From Vreelandella neptunia (GTDB taxonomy: Bacteria; Pseudomonadota; Gammaproteobacteria; Pseudomonadales; Halomonadaceae): 64,000 nucleotides of DNA. Below the pieces are notes generated by a model, which worked only from the letters and a program-made list of their open reading frames with translations, had not been told where the DNA came from and ran no database searches. The stretch is from NCBI RefSeq assembly GCF_000712975.1, contig NZ_JHQL01000002.1:124001-188000 (forward strand), read 5' to 3'. The position numbers were made by a program, and so were the translations under genes. Below, piece by piece: positions 17,900 to 28,117 of the stretch (positions are counted from its first letter, which is position 1; each line of letters begins with the position of its first letter).

Positions 17900-18100
17900 C
17901 TAACCAACGGTTGCAGTAATATCGGCAGAGGTTGCCACACAACGCAGGTAGCGTCGCGCGCTATGGCGCTCTCTAGCGCAATGTATCACTGAGTGAAACG
18001 AGCGCATTACTTTGTGATGCAATCTTAAGGCCAGCATGGTGGTGTTACCTATGGCGGCACACTGAACGCTAACAAACTGTTCCGTGGTCGGCATTTGCAT
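17900..18100 (-). CDS. Possible small protein or coupled upstream ORF of the LysR gene
   Basis: I do not recognise this 66-codon frame. It begins with ATG behind an excellent ribosome site (GAAGGAG, 6 bases spacing) and ends 8 bases before the LysR start. The predicted peptide is rich in Arg, His and Cys with no signal or membrane segment. The strong ribosome site and position argue for real translation, perhaps as a leader that delivers ribosomes to lysR. A chance frame in a leader RNA remains possible. Confidence 0.4.
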   Translation of the reverse strand: MQMPTTEQFVSVQCAAIGNTTMLALRLHHKVMRSFHSVIHCARERHSARRYLRCVATSADITATVG

Positions 18101-18192
18101 GTTTCACTCCTTCAAACGTCTCACTAACCGCCGATTATTATTTCTGCTGCAGATATTTTCTAAAGCTGGCGTGAGCGCTTTTTTATAATCTT

Positions 18193-18220
18193 TTATCAAG
18201 TCGCTTTATTTATTTGATAA
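18193..18220. promoter_or_regulatory. Inverted repeat upstream of pxpA, LysR-type site candidate
   Basis: TTATCAA (18193-18199) and TTGATAA (18214-18220) are perfect 7-base inverted arms separated by 14 AT-rich bases. LysR regulators bind interrupted palindromes of this size, and the divergent lysR gene is adjacent. Confidence 0.45.
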
Positions 18221-18384
18221 TCGTAACCAAGCTCAGGGTCAACTATTTTTCCAATAAATAACAGCATGATAGGAAGCTCCGATACTCAGTATCAGTAAAA
18301 ACGATTGGAACTTAACAAGATAGGTTCATATATTGGTTTTAAGCAACCATGCTGCTAACCAAGCTAATTAGTTACAACTGATGG

Positions 18385-18404
18385 TGTCGGCCGACATTTA
18401 TAAT
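18385..18404 (+). promoter_or_regulatory. Palindromic operator plus -10 box for pxpABC
   Basis: TGTCGGCCGACA (18385-18396) is a perfect 12-bp palindrome. Two bases later comes a perfect TATAAT (18399-18404), about 136 bases before pxpA. The palindrome fills the place between -35 and -10, the classical position of a repressor site. The rest of the 18101-18539 intergenic stretch is AT-rich, with the inverted repeat at 18193-18220 and a small palindrome GATACTCAGTATC at 18281-18293. I see no other gene in it. Confidence 0.6.
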
Positions 18405-18539
18405 CGGTACTTTACAACGGCTTATTTAATATTAGCGCTCTATTATTAAAATCAGAATTTTGTTACTGCTGCTATGAATAATAGGCAGCTAACCACTACG
18501 TTAAGCTAATAAATTCAAAAAAAACGGCTAGGAGACATT

Positions 18540-19292
18540 ATGGCAATCCCACTGTTGAACTGCGACATGGGCGAAAGCTTTGGTAATTGGTCAATTGGCT
18601 TAGATGCTGAAGTAATGCCTCACGTTGACTGTGCCAACATTGCCTGTGGCTATCACGCCTCGGACCCCCATGTCATGCGTCGCACCGTAGCCCTAGCTCA
18701 CCAGCATGGTGTTCGTATTGGGGCCCACCCAGGCTACCCGGATTTAATGGGGTTTGGTCGTCGTTCCATAGCTTGCTCGCCTGCCGAAGTGGAAGATATG
18801 GTGCTCTATCAAGTGGGTGCGCTAGCCGCTATTTGCCAAGCAGAAGGCACAGCACTTAGCTACATTAAACCCCATGGGGCAATGTATAACGATATGGCGG
18901 CCAACCTTGAACTACTGGAAGGCGTTATGCGTGCAGTTCGTGCTTATGATGCCAGCCTCCCGCTGATGGTAATGGCTACCGCCGACCCCGAGCCTCATCG
19001 TCAGTTAGCAAAAAAAATGGGCATTACCCTGTGGTTTGAAACCTTTGCTGACCGCGCTTATGAAGCAACCGGCCATCTCGCCTCTCGTCGCCTGGAAGGT
19101 GCGGTTCATCACCATCAAGCCACTATCGTTGCGCAGGCCGTAGCACTTGCCAAAGGCGAGGCGCTGACTGCCCGCGATGGCAGCACACTGCAGCTGCCCT
19201 GCGACACTTTGTGCGTGCATGGCGACAACCCGGAATCAGTCGCTGCCGTGCGGGCTATCCGCGATGCCTTTACAGCGCTGGAGTCGGCGTGA
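18540..19292 (+). CDS. pxpA: 5-Oxoprolinase subunit A (LamB/YcsF family)
   Basis: The 250-residue protein starts [11 protein letters not shown] and contains the family motifs [19 protein letters not shown] and [12 protein letters not shown]. With PxpB and PxpC it forms the ATP-dependent bacterial 5-oxoprolinase that opens 5-oxoproline (pyroglutamate) to glutamate. The ATG has TAGGAG upstream. The C-terminus overlaps the pxpB start (GTGA). It heads the operon pxpABC, divergent from lysR-dctPQM. Confidence 0.94.
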   Translation: MAIPLLNCDMGESFGNWSIGLDAEVMPHVDCANIACGYHASDPHVMRRTVALAHQHGVRIGAHPGYPDLMGFGRRSIACSPAEVEDMVLYQVGALAAICQAEGTALSYIKPHGAMYNDMAANLELLEGVMRAVRAYDASLPLMVMATADPEPHRQLAKKMGITLWFETFADRAYEATGHLASRRLEGAVHHHQATIVAQAVALAKGEALTARDGSTLQLPCDTLCVHGDNPESVAAVRAIRDAFTALESA

Positions 19293-19993
19293 AACTGCGT
19301 TTAGAAACGGCGGCGATGGACGCCATAACGGTACGCTTGTTTGATACTATCGATGAATCCAATATGGCGTGGATCATCGCTGCCGATCAAACCCTACGCA
19401 AGGCGCTGGGTGGGGCACTCATTGACCTAATTCCCTCCTATACCACGCTGCTAGTGCACTATGACAGCCAGCAACTCACATTTGCCCACGTCACGACGCT
19501 AATTCGCAATGCCCTACGCGACTTAACGCCCGCTGAGTCGCAGAACGGCCAACTGCATGAGATACCTGTGTGGTACGACGAAAGCGTTGGCCCTGAGCTG
19601 CCGCTGGTGGCAAAGCGCGCTGGCATCAGCATTGAGGCTTTAATTGAACGTCACTGCGACCATGATTACTGCGTATTCGCGTTGGGCTTCGCCCCCGGCT
19701 ACGGTTTTATGGGCTTGGTAGACGAAGGCATCGCTACACCACGCTTGAAAACACCGCGACGCAAAGTCGCGGCAGGCAGTGTGGGCATTGCCGATCGACA
19801 AACCGCTATCTACCCACTCCTTTCTCCAGGGGGGTGGAATATTTTAGGCCGCACCGCCGTACCGCTGTTTGAATACGCTAAGCGGGGCGAGCCTCTACTA
19901 CGCCCTGGCGACAAAGTGCGCTTCAAAGCAATCAGTAAACAAGAATTCGCAACAGCAGGAGGCGATACAACGCCGATGGAGGAGCGGTCATGA
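19289..19993 (+). CDS. pxpB: 5-Oxoprolinase subunit B (KipI-like)
   Basis: The protein has 234 residues from a GTG start at 19289, which overlaps the pxpA stop by 4 bases and has GGAG five bases before it. A shorter start at ATG 19316 is possible. The frame extends upstream, but only inside pxpA. Family motifs include [29 protein letters not shown] (about residues 130-150), [19 protein letters not shown] and [15 protein letters not shown]. It pairs with PxpC; the two correspond to the two halves of urea amidolyase-related carboxylases. Confidence 0.92.
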   Translation: MKLRLETAAMDAITVRLFDTIDESNMAWIIAADQTLRKALGGALIDLIPSYTTLLVHYDSQQLTFAHVTTLIRNALRDLTPAESQNGQLHEIPVWYDESVGPELPLVAKRAGISIEALIERHCDHDYCVFALGFAPGYGFMGLVDEGIATPRLKTPRRKVAAGSVGIADRQTAIYPLLSPGGWNILGRTAVPLFEYAKRGEPLLRPGDKVRFKAISKQEFATAGGDTTPMEERS

Positions 19994-20919
19994 GCCAAGC
20001 AATGCTGACCGTTAAGCAAGCCGGGCCGCTAGCGCTCATTCAAGATACCGGACGATTCGGCGTGGGCCATTTGGGTGTCACCCAGGGCGGTGCCGCCGAC
20101 TGGATATCGTTTCGCTGGGCAAACTGGCTACTCGGTAACGCGCCAGACTGCGCGGCGCTGGAAATTGTGATGGGTGGTAATCTCAGCTTGGTTGCTAATG
20201 CAGAGGTGCGCCTAGCACTGTCTGGAGCCGACCTTGGCGCTACCGTCGATGGCCAGCCACTTGCCACCAATACAAGCTTTCTGCTGCGCTCTGGACAAAC
20301 GCTCATTTTCTGCCAGCCCCGCCGTGGTCTGCGAGCCTACCTCGCGTTTCCGGGAGGGTTAGACGTGCCAGAAGTACTGGGCAGCCGCGCTTGCACTGCC
20401 CGCGAGCAAATTGGCGGGCTCAGAGATGATGGCAAACCGCTGCAAACCGGTGACCAGCTCATCTGGCACGGCGGCGTTACCGCCAAGCGTGAGATGCCTG
20501 AAGGAACAAAACCCGCCATGCCGGAAAAAAACTGCCAACTCAGCATGGTGCTTGGCTCGCAGGCTTCATATTTCGCCGGACGTAGTCTGTACAACGCGTT
20601 TAACCAGCCTTGGACGGTAGATAACCGCGCTGATCGAATGGGTATTCGTCTCACTGGAGCACCGCTGCGCAGCTCACTGAGCGGCATTATTTCCGAAGGC
20701 ATTCCACTTGGCGCCGTGCAAATCCCACCCGACGGCCAGCCGATTATTTTGATGAATGATCGCCAAACCATCGGCGGCTACCCACGCTTAGGTGCACTTA
20801 CACCCATGGCCTGTGCCCTGCTTGCTCAATGCTTACCAGGAACAGAGGTGCGTTTGCGCCCGATCAGTGCCAGCCAAGCGCAAGTCGCTTATCGGAATCA
20901 GATGTGTGTATGGCAATAA
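19990..20919 (+). CDS. pxpC: 5-Oxoprolinase subunit C (KipA-like)
   Basis: The 309-residue biotin-dependent-carboxylase-like protein has the opening motif IQDTGRFGVGHLGVTQGGAA (about 18-37). Later motifs are GLRAYLAFPGGLDVPEVLGS, NRADRMGIRLTG and GIPLGAVQIPPDGQPIILM, then TIGGYPRLG. It completes the PxpABC complex. Its ATG overlaps the pxpB stop by 4 bases. Transcription of pxpABC ends at the terminator just downstream. Confidence 0.93.
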   Translation: MSQAMLTVKQAGPLALIQDTGRFGVGHLGVTQGGAADWISFRWANWLLGNAPDCAALEIVMGGNLSLVANAEVRLALSGADLGATVDGQPLATNTSFLLRSGQTLIFCQPRRGLRAYLAFPGGLDVPEVLGSRACTAREQIGGLRDDGKPLQTGDQLIWHGGVTAKREMPEGTKPAMPEKNCQLSMVLGSQASYFAGRSLYNAFNQPWTVDNRADRMGIRLTGAPLRSSLSGIISEGIPLGAVQIPPDGQPIILMNDRQTIGGYPRLGALTPMACALLAQCLPGTEVRLRPISASQAQVAYRNQMCVWQ

Positions 20920-20940
20920 AACAGGCTGCCTAAAATAGAA

Positions 20941-20966
20941 AAGGCATCCAACGGGATGCCTTTATT
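20941..20966. terminator. Bidirectional terminator between pxpC and the PhoX-type gene
   Basis: An 8-bp stem (20942-20949 with 20954-20961) is followed by TTATT on the plus side and preceded by an A-rich stretch, which is a T-run on the minus strand. It sits between convergent genes and can end both transcripts. Confidence 0.8.
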
Positions 20967-20986
20967 AACAGTGGCGTTACTCACTC

Positions 20987-23011
20987 TTAAGCGCCAACAA
21001 TACCGCCATCTTCACGGGTAATCACCAGCGTCGCAGAGCGTGGAATAGCGCTTCCCCCCTCAGGCCAGTGACTAATAAAGTTGCCAGCGGCAAAGTCATC
21101 CGCAGGGGTCGTGGCTCCTGGATGCTGGACGTTAACAAACATGGTGCGCTGGTCAGGTGTTGTCACTACGCCGGTGATCTCCTGGCCTATTGGCCCAGTC
21201 AAAAAGCGTTTTATTTCGCCTGTTTCTGGGTTAGCGACCAACATCTGGTTATTGCCAAAGGCTTCAAAGATACCGGTATTCATTACCGACTCGCTGACGT
21301 CCGTTTGTATCCATACCCGGCGGTCAGGGTCGATCCATAAACCGTCAGGGCAACAGAACATATTGTCGTCATTTAAGGTGTTACCTGCGAGATCACGACT
21401 GCTTTCTTGGTCTCCCCCAAGTACAAACAGATCCCACTGGAAGCGTTCACCAGCATGGCTGCCCTCTTCTTGCCAGCGAATAATATGCCCGAAGTTATTG
21501 TTGGCGCGCGGGTTGGCAGCGTCTTCATCGCCCTCTTCACGGCGGGTGTTGTTGGTCAGGGTAAAATATACCTGCCCAGTGACAGGGTCGACTGCTCCCC
21601 ATTCAGGGCGGTCCATTTTTGTGGCACCGACAACATCCGCAGCGCTGCGCGTATTGACTAAGATATCCGCCAGATCTGCAAAACCATTGTCGGGCGTCAA
21701 ACCGTTCTGACCAGGCGCAAGCGCTAGCCACTCACCGCTGCCATCTTCATTAAATTTGGCAACGTATAAGGTACCTTCATCCAACAGTGAGCCATCCGCG
21801 GTTGCAGCTTGGTACGGCTGACGAGAAACAAATTTATAGATGTACTCAAAGCGAGCGTCATCCCCTGAGTAAGCAACCACTGGCTGCCCTTCCACCGCAG
21901 GCGCGAAAATAACGCCTTCGTGGGCAAAGCGCCCAAGGTGGGTGCGCTTGACAGGAGCAGCGTCCGGCGACATGGGGTCAATTTCGACCATCCAGCCAAA
22001 AGTATGCGGCTCGTTGCGGTAATCGTCAGTTGCACTTGCCCCTTTGCTGCTCGCATCAAAACGGGCAAACATATCATCTTCGCGATCAGCACGATGCCAT
22101 TGGTAGCGCCCTGTCTCACGCGTTTCTATCCCATAACGGGTTTGCCTGCGGTCAATATCAGCATCGGTATTGGCGAAGTAGCCCGCCCAATTCTCTTCCG
22201 CAGCCAAATAGGTGTTCCACGGGGTAACGCCATGAGCACAGTTATTAATCGTACCGCGCGTCATGGTGCCGTCAGGGCTGTAGTGTGTTTTTACTTGGTC
22301 AGTCTCAGCTACTGGCCCTGAAAGACGCATCGGCGTTTGTGCAGTCACACGGCGGTTTAGCGCATCCTGCACAACGCCCCACTCACCGCTCTCAGCCTGG
22401 CGAACACGTACCAGCGTGATGCCATGGGCATTCATTTCCTTGATGACTTGGTCAGCATCGCGGCTGCCATCCGCATGCTGAGGGAAACCATTACGATCTA
22501 ATGACAACCCAGCAGCCGCGGCATGTAAAAAGCGCGGTTCAACGTACTCATGGTTAAGCACCAACAGGCCATCGGTGGAACTGCCGTTTAGTGGGAAGAA
22601 GTGCATGCCATCGTGATGGCTTCCTACCTGCTGGGCTTGATCGTCGCCGCTGCCATTGTGAGTAAAAGCAGGCATATCGCCACTAATCGGCGTTCCCCAC
22701 GGAATAAAGCTCTGTACACGATAACCGTCAGGCACTACCACTTTATCTGCCGCGCTGACCGGTACTGGCTTAAACCCAAGGCTAGGCGATGAAACACCAT
22801 CCTGTGCTGCAAAGGCATTATTAAAGGGCAGTTTGGTTGCCATCAACCCGGCAATCACCGTAGCCAGGCCACCCTTCAGCACGCCCCGCCGAGTTAACCG
22901 CTTTTCGAGCACATCGCCAAAATAAGCATTGTTAGAGACGTTGCTAAGGGGTTCGTCACCTTCTGCGAGAACTACTGAAACCTTACCTGGAACAAAACGC
23001 TGCTGCGCCAT
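20987..23011 (-). CDS. phoX: PhoX-family (DUF839) Tat-exported alkaline phosphatase
   Basis: The 674-residue protein has a long N-terminal leader holding a twin-arginine signal (LTRRGVLKGG, then a hydrophobic core to NNAFA), so it is probably exported folded with metals bound. Family motifs include the HHDGMHFFPL segment, NCAHGVTPWNTYLAAEENWAGYF (within about 265-295) and PDGLWIDPDRRVWIQTD. PhoX enzymes are calcium/iron phosphomonoesterases that release phosphate outside the cytoplasm. GGGAGAG lies five bases before ATG 23011; the in-frame upstream start at 23056 lacks one. With the phosphonate locus this gives two phosphorus-scavenging routes in the window. No Pho box was identified. Confidence 0.88.
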   Translation of the reverse strand: MAQQRFVPGKVSVVLAEGDEPLSNVSNNAYFGDVLEKRLTRRGVLKGGLATVIAGLMATKLPFNNAFAAQDGVSSPSLGFKPVPVSAADKVVVPDGYRVQSFIPWGTPISGDMPAFTHNGSGDDQAQQVGSHHDGMHFFPLNGSSTDGLLVLNHEYVEPRFLHAAAAGLSLDRNGFPQHADGSRDADQVIKEMNAHGITLVRVRQAESGEWGVVQDALNRRVTAQTPMRLSGPVAETDQVKTHYSPDGTMTRGTINNCAHGVTPWNTYLAAEENWAGYFANTDADIDRRQTRYGIETRETGRYQWHRADREDDMFARFDASSKGASATDDYRNEPHTFGWMVEIDPMSPDAAPVKRTHLGRFAHEGVIFAPAVEGQPVVAYSGDDARFEYIYKFVSRQPYQAATADGSLLDEGTLYVAKFNEDGSGEWLALAPGQNGLTPDNGFADLADILVNTRSAADVVGATKMDRPEWGAVDPVTGQVYFTLTNNTRREEGDEDAANPRANNNFGHIIRWQEEGSHAGERFQWDLFVLGGDQESSRDLAGNTLNDDNMFCCPDGLWIDPDRRVWIQTDVSESVMNTGIFEAFGNNQMLVANPETGEIKRFLTGPIGQEITGVVTTPDQRTMFVNVQHPGATTPADDFAAGNFISHWPEGGSAIPRSATLVITREDGGIVGA

Positions 23012-23132
23012 AAGAACTCTCCCTTTAAAAAAACCACTGTGGCTTAACGCCGACAAATCCAGGAGATAAGAATCAGCAATGTTTATGAACGGTAAGTGAC
23101 ACTGCAGTTAAACTTACGTGTTATATCGAACC

Positions 23133-23163
23133 AAAAAAAACCCGCATCTTTTCGATGCGGGTT
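23133..23163 (-). terminator. katG terminator
   Basis: A 10-bp stem (23139-23148 with 23154-23163) is followed, on the minus strand, by a run of eight T residues (A-run 23133-23140). It lies directly after the katG stop. Confidence 0.88.
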
Positions 23164-23206
23164 AGAACAAGCAAGGCGTTGCTTAGAGTAATGGTTACTT
23201 CAACAT

Positions 23207-25423
<2,217 letters not shown>

Positions 25424-25540
25424 TTAGTATTACTGCACTGCAAATTATTACACTGCGTACAGTCAAGAATGCGTCATCAACGTAATACTGTTTTAAAGCA
25501 CATTGACGATAGCTACAATTTGCATTTTACGACCAACCTT

Positions 25541-25555
25541 ATAGCTTTTAGCTAT
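25541..25555. promoter_or_regulatory. OxyR-like half-site between katG and fimT
   Basis: ATAGCTTTTAGCTAT matches the ATAG-N7-CTAT OxyR element, including the inner T and A. A second element seven bases away, needed for a full tetramer site, is poorly conserved on either side. It lies about 180 bases upstream of the katG start. Confidence 0.35.
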
Positions 25556-25761
25556 TTGTTTTAAGGTAACTACTTAAGAGCATAGCCATACGTATTTATC
25601 AGTACCAGTTAATGACCTCTTTCGTACATACCGGCTGACTAAATAGCGCTCTTTTATGACGATTATTTTTTAATTGGCGATGAATTGAATTGTGATATTT
25701 TGTTAAATACACAGGATTTACTCAGGCGTTAAAGCAACAGATATCAACCGAGAAGCACTTC

Positions 25762-26232
25762 ATGGTGACGGCAAAACACTCCGGCCGCGGCTTTACGCTA
25801 TTAGAGCTGCTCATTGCACTGGCACTGTTTGCCACACTAGCCACCATCGCCATCCCTAATTTCGCACGTATCATTCAGGAAAATCGTGTCATAACAACGG
25901 CCAACGACTACAAAATTGCTTTAAGTTACGCGCGCAGTGAAGCCGTCAGACGCAATCAATCTATTCGCTTACAGCCAGTAGCCGACGGCTGGAGTGCGGG
26001 CTGGGAGGTGACTGATAATACAACCCAACTGCGTACATGGTCACAGACCCAGCCCGATATATCAGTTAACGGTGCACCTGAATCGTTCACCTTCAACAGC
26101 CAAGGTCGTCTTGCTACAGCAGACTTTGTTTCACAGGACGTATCAATAGCACTAGAGGAACTAGGCCGCTGTATTCGGGTAGAGCCAAGCGGTATCTCTC
26201 GCGTGTTATCGCGTCGTCAAGCTTGTGATTGA
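25762..26232 (+). CDS. fimT: Type IV minor pilin, FimT/FimU (GspH) type
   Basis: The 156-residue prepilin has a short basic leader and a class III cleavage site G10/F11 (GRGFTLLELLIALALFATLA), with Glu at +5 of the mature pilin and the hydrophobic helix following. The C-terminal GspH-like domain ends in a cysteine pair (RCIRV and RRQACD) that could form a disulfide. Minor pilins of this type prime pilus assembly at the tip. It starts the five-gene operon. The ATG is preceded by a weak GAGAAG. Confidence 0.88.
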   Translation: MVTAKHSGRGFTLLELLIALALFATLATIAIPNFARIIQENRVITTANDYKIALSYARSEAVRRNQSIRLQPVADGWSAGWEVTDNTTQLRTWSQTQPDISVNGAPESFTFNSQGRLATADFVSQDVSIALEELGRCIRVEPSGISRVLSRRQACD

Positions 26233-26252
26233 CCTAACATCGAGCCCTGCTT

Positions 26253-26660
26253 ATGCCTAAACCACAATGCGGTGTTTCTCTGCTGGAGTCACTGATCGCG
26301 CTACTCGTACTGTCCATCGGGTTATTAGGGGTAGTGGGATTACAAACACAGTCGCTGATGCACAACCGTGCCGCTTACTTTGAAACCCAGGCAACCAATA
26401 TGGCCCAAGACATGCTCGACCGCATACGCGCCAATCCTGATCAGACCGCTGCTTATGCACTAGGTGTCGGCAGTACGGTACTTGGCAACGGACTAGCCGC
26501 CAACGACCAATCCGAGTGGGTCGAGGATCTTGCTAGCGCGCTGCCTGACGGTGAAGGAGGGGTTGCCATCAACAATCGTCGTGTCAATGTCACCGTACGC
26601 TGGACAGACGCCTCTGCCCCTGGCAATACGCGTCAAATTCAGCTTGTATCGGAGCTGTAA
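26253..26660 (+). CDS. pilV: Type IV pilus minor pilin PilV
   Basis: The 135-residue prepilin has cleavage site G7/V8 (QCGVSLLESLIALLVLSIGL), Glu +5 and the PilV-type segment NMAQDMLDRIRANP (about residues 49-62). It follows fimT after 20 bases. PilV helps form the priming tip complex with PilW, PilX and PilY1. It is shorter than many PilV proteins but has no sign of truncation. Confidence 0.88.
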   Translation: MPKPQCGVSLLESLIALLVLSIGLLGVVGLQTQSLMHNRAAYFETQATNMAQDMLDRIRANPDQTAAYALGVGSTVLGNGLAANDQSEWVEDLASALPDGEGGVAINNRRVNVTVRWTDASAPGNTRQIQLVSEL

Positions 26661-26661
26661 G

Positions 26662-27675
26662 ATGGACGAAACGCCTAAGGTTCATCACGCTTCTGCACTT
26701 CAATCGGGGTTTACCTTAGTAGAACTACTCGTTGCGATGGTGATTGGCTTACTCGTCATGGCCGGGGCCACCCAGCTTTTTATCTCGTCTCAGCAAAGCT
26801 ACCGGTTTCAAACCGCACTGGCGAATATGCAGGATGCTGGCCGATTCGCACTGGATACGGTAGCTCAAGAACTGCGCCAAGCAGACTTCAGCGGCGGCTG
26901 TGCACCTTCACAGATGACCAATCATCTACGCAATATTGACGATACTGGAAATGCCCATAACGCGATTCAGGCATGGAGTGACACAAGCACCAGCAACTTT
27001 GCATCGCAACTTCTCAACCCTATTGAAAGCCAGCACAGCATCGTGTTTCGTGGTGGGCTTATCACTCGCACTGGCTTTGCTGACAACTCGCTAACCGTAA
27101 GTAGTAACTCCCCTTTTACTCTTAACCGAAACGTAGACAGCCTGTACCGCAATCAGCTGGTCCTTCTCCAAGGTTTACAAACTTGTGATGTGTTTTATAA
27201 CGCCTCAAACAGCGACAGCGTGCTTCAAAAAGCGACGGGGGCAGGATGGCTAGGCAATAACGACGCTGACAGTATTTTCTACAGCGTGGGTCAAAACGTT
27301 TCGCTGAGCGCCCTTAACAGCGCGCTTTACTATATCGGCCAAGACCCAGATAACGATGTTCCCCCTTCGTTAATGCGTTTAAACCTGAGCCAGAGGACAC
27401 CACGCAACGAAATAGTTGCCAGCAACGTTGTTGCCATGCGCACCGCTTTCTTAATGGATGACGAATACCTTCCTCCCGAGCAGCTCAGTGACGCTCAATG
27501 GGAAGATGTACGCGCGCTGCGCATCAGTTTAATTATACAGAGCGATCAAGCTAACCTGCGACGCACGCCGACATCCATTGCCACGGGGAATTTTCGCGAC
27601 GATAACGCCTTCACCGCCGATGACGGTCGGCTTTATCAAGCCTTCACCACCACCATTTCGTTGAGGAACCGCTAA
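26662..27675 (+). CDS. pilW: Type IV pilus minor pilin PilW
   Basis: The 337-residue prepilin has cleavage site G/F in ALQSGFTLVELLVAMVIGLL and Glu +5. It continues with the PilW-like region FALDTVAQELRQADFSGGCAP (from about residue 65). The frame is open back to 26530, but ATG 26662 has GGAG 8 bases ahead and directly follows the pilV stop. The large C-terminal domain ends RLYQAFTTTISLRNR, as is usual for PilW. Confidence 0.88.
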   Translation: MDETPKVHHASALQSGFTLVELLVAMVIGLLVMAGATQLFISSQQSYRFQTALANMQDAGRFALDTVAQELRQADFSGGCAPSQMTNHLRNIDDTGNAHNAIQAWSDTSTSNFASQLLNPIESQHSIVFRGGLITRTGFADNSLTVSSNSPFTLNRNVDSLYRNQLVLLQGLQTCDVFYNASNSDSVLQKATGAGWLGNNDADSIFYSVGQNVSLSALNSALYYIGQDPDNDVPPSLMRLNLSQRTPRNEIVASNVVAMRTAFLMDDEYLPPEQLSDAQWEDVRALRISLIIQSDQANLRRTPTSIATGNFRDDNAFTADDGRLYQAFTTTISLRNR

Positions 27676-27676
27676 T

Positions 27677-28117
27677 ATGCAACGTTCAGGCGTTTCCCAG
27701 CAGCGTGGTATGGCGCTTGTGCTAAGCCTTATCTTTCTTGTCATCATCACGGTTCTCAGTCTTTCTTCTATGCAAGGGGCCATTACCCAAGACCGCATGG
27801 CAGCTAACCAACGAGATTACACGGTTGCCTTCCAAGCGGCAGAAGCCGCCCTGGGTAGCGCAGAGAGTCAGCTTCAAAACGGCATTGCACTCACTAATGG
27901 CTGGCGCACTCATCAACTGGGTATAGACGAACTGTCGCGCAATCCACGCTATCGCGTGCAGCTAATGACACCACTAGGCTCACACACCAACAATGCAGGC
28001 GTGGAACTGGTTGAAGTGCTCTACCGTATTGAAGCGCAAGGATTTGGTATTGGAGCAGACACTAATGTTGCCTTAGAGGCACTTTACGTTCGCCAGCAGC
28101 AAGTGGAAGCGCCATGA
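27677..28117 (+). CDS. pilX: Type IV pilus assembly protein PilX
   Basis: The 146-residue protein has the PilX N-terminus: QQRGMALVLSLIFLVIITVL then SSMQGAITQDRMAANQRD and FQAAEAALGSAE. It lacks the +5 glutamate found in other pilins, as PilX proteins usually do. It begins one base after the pilW stop and overlaps pilY1 by 4 bases. It probably couples PilY1 to the minor pilin tip. Confidence 0.87.
   Translation: MQRSGVSQQRGMALVLSLIFLVIITVLSLSSMQGAITQDRMAANQRDYTVAFQAAEAALGSAESQLQNGIALTNGWRTHQLGIDELSRNPRYRVQLMTPLGSHTNNAGVELVEVLYRIEAQGFGIGADTNVALEALYVRQQQVEAP

Noticed and set aside
21081..21710. 209-codon open frame antisense to the PhoX-type gene
   Set aside because: It lies wholly within a well-conserved gene, has no ribosome site and resembles no known family.
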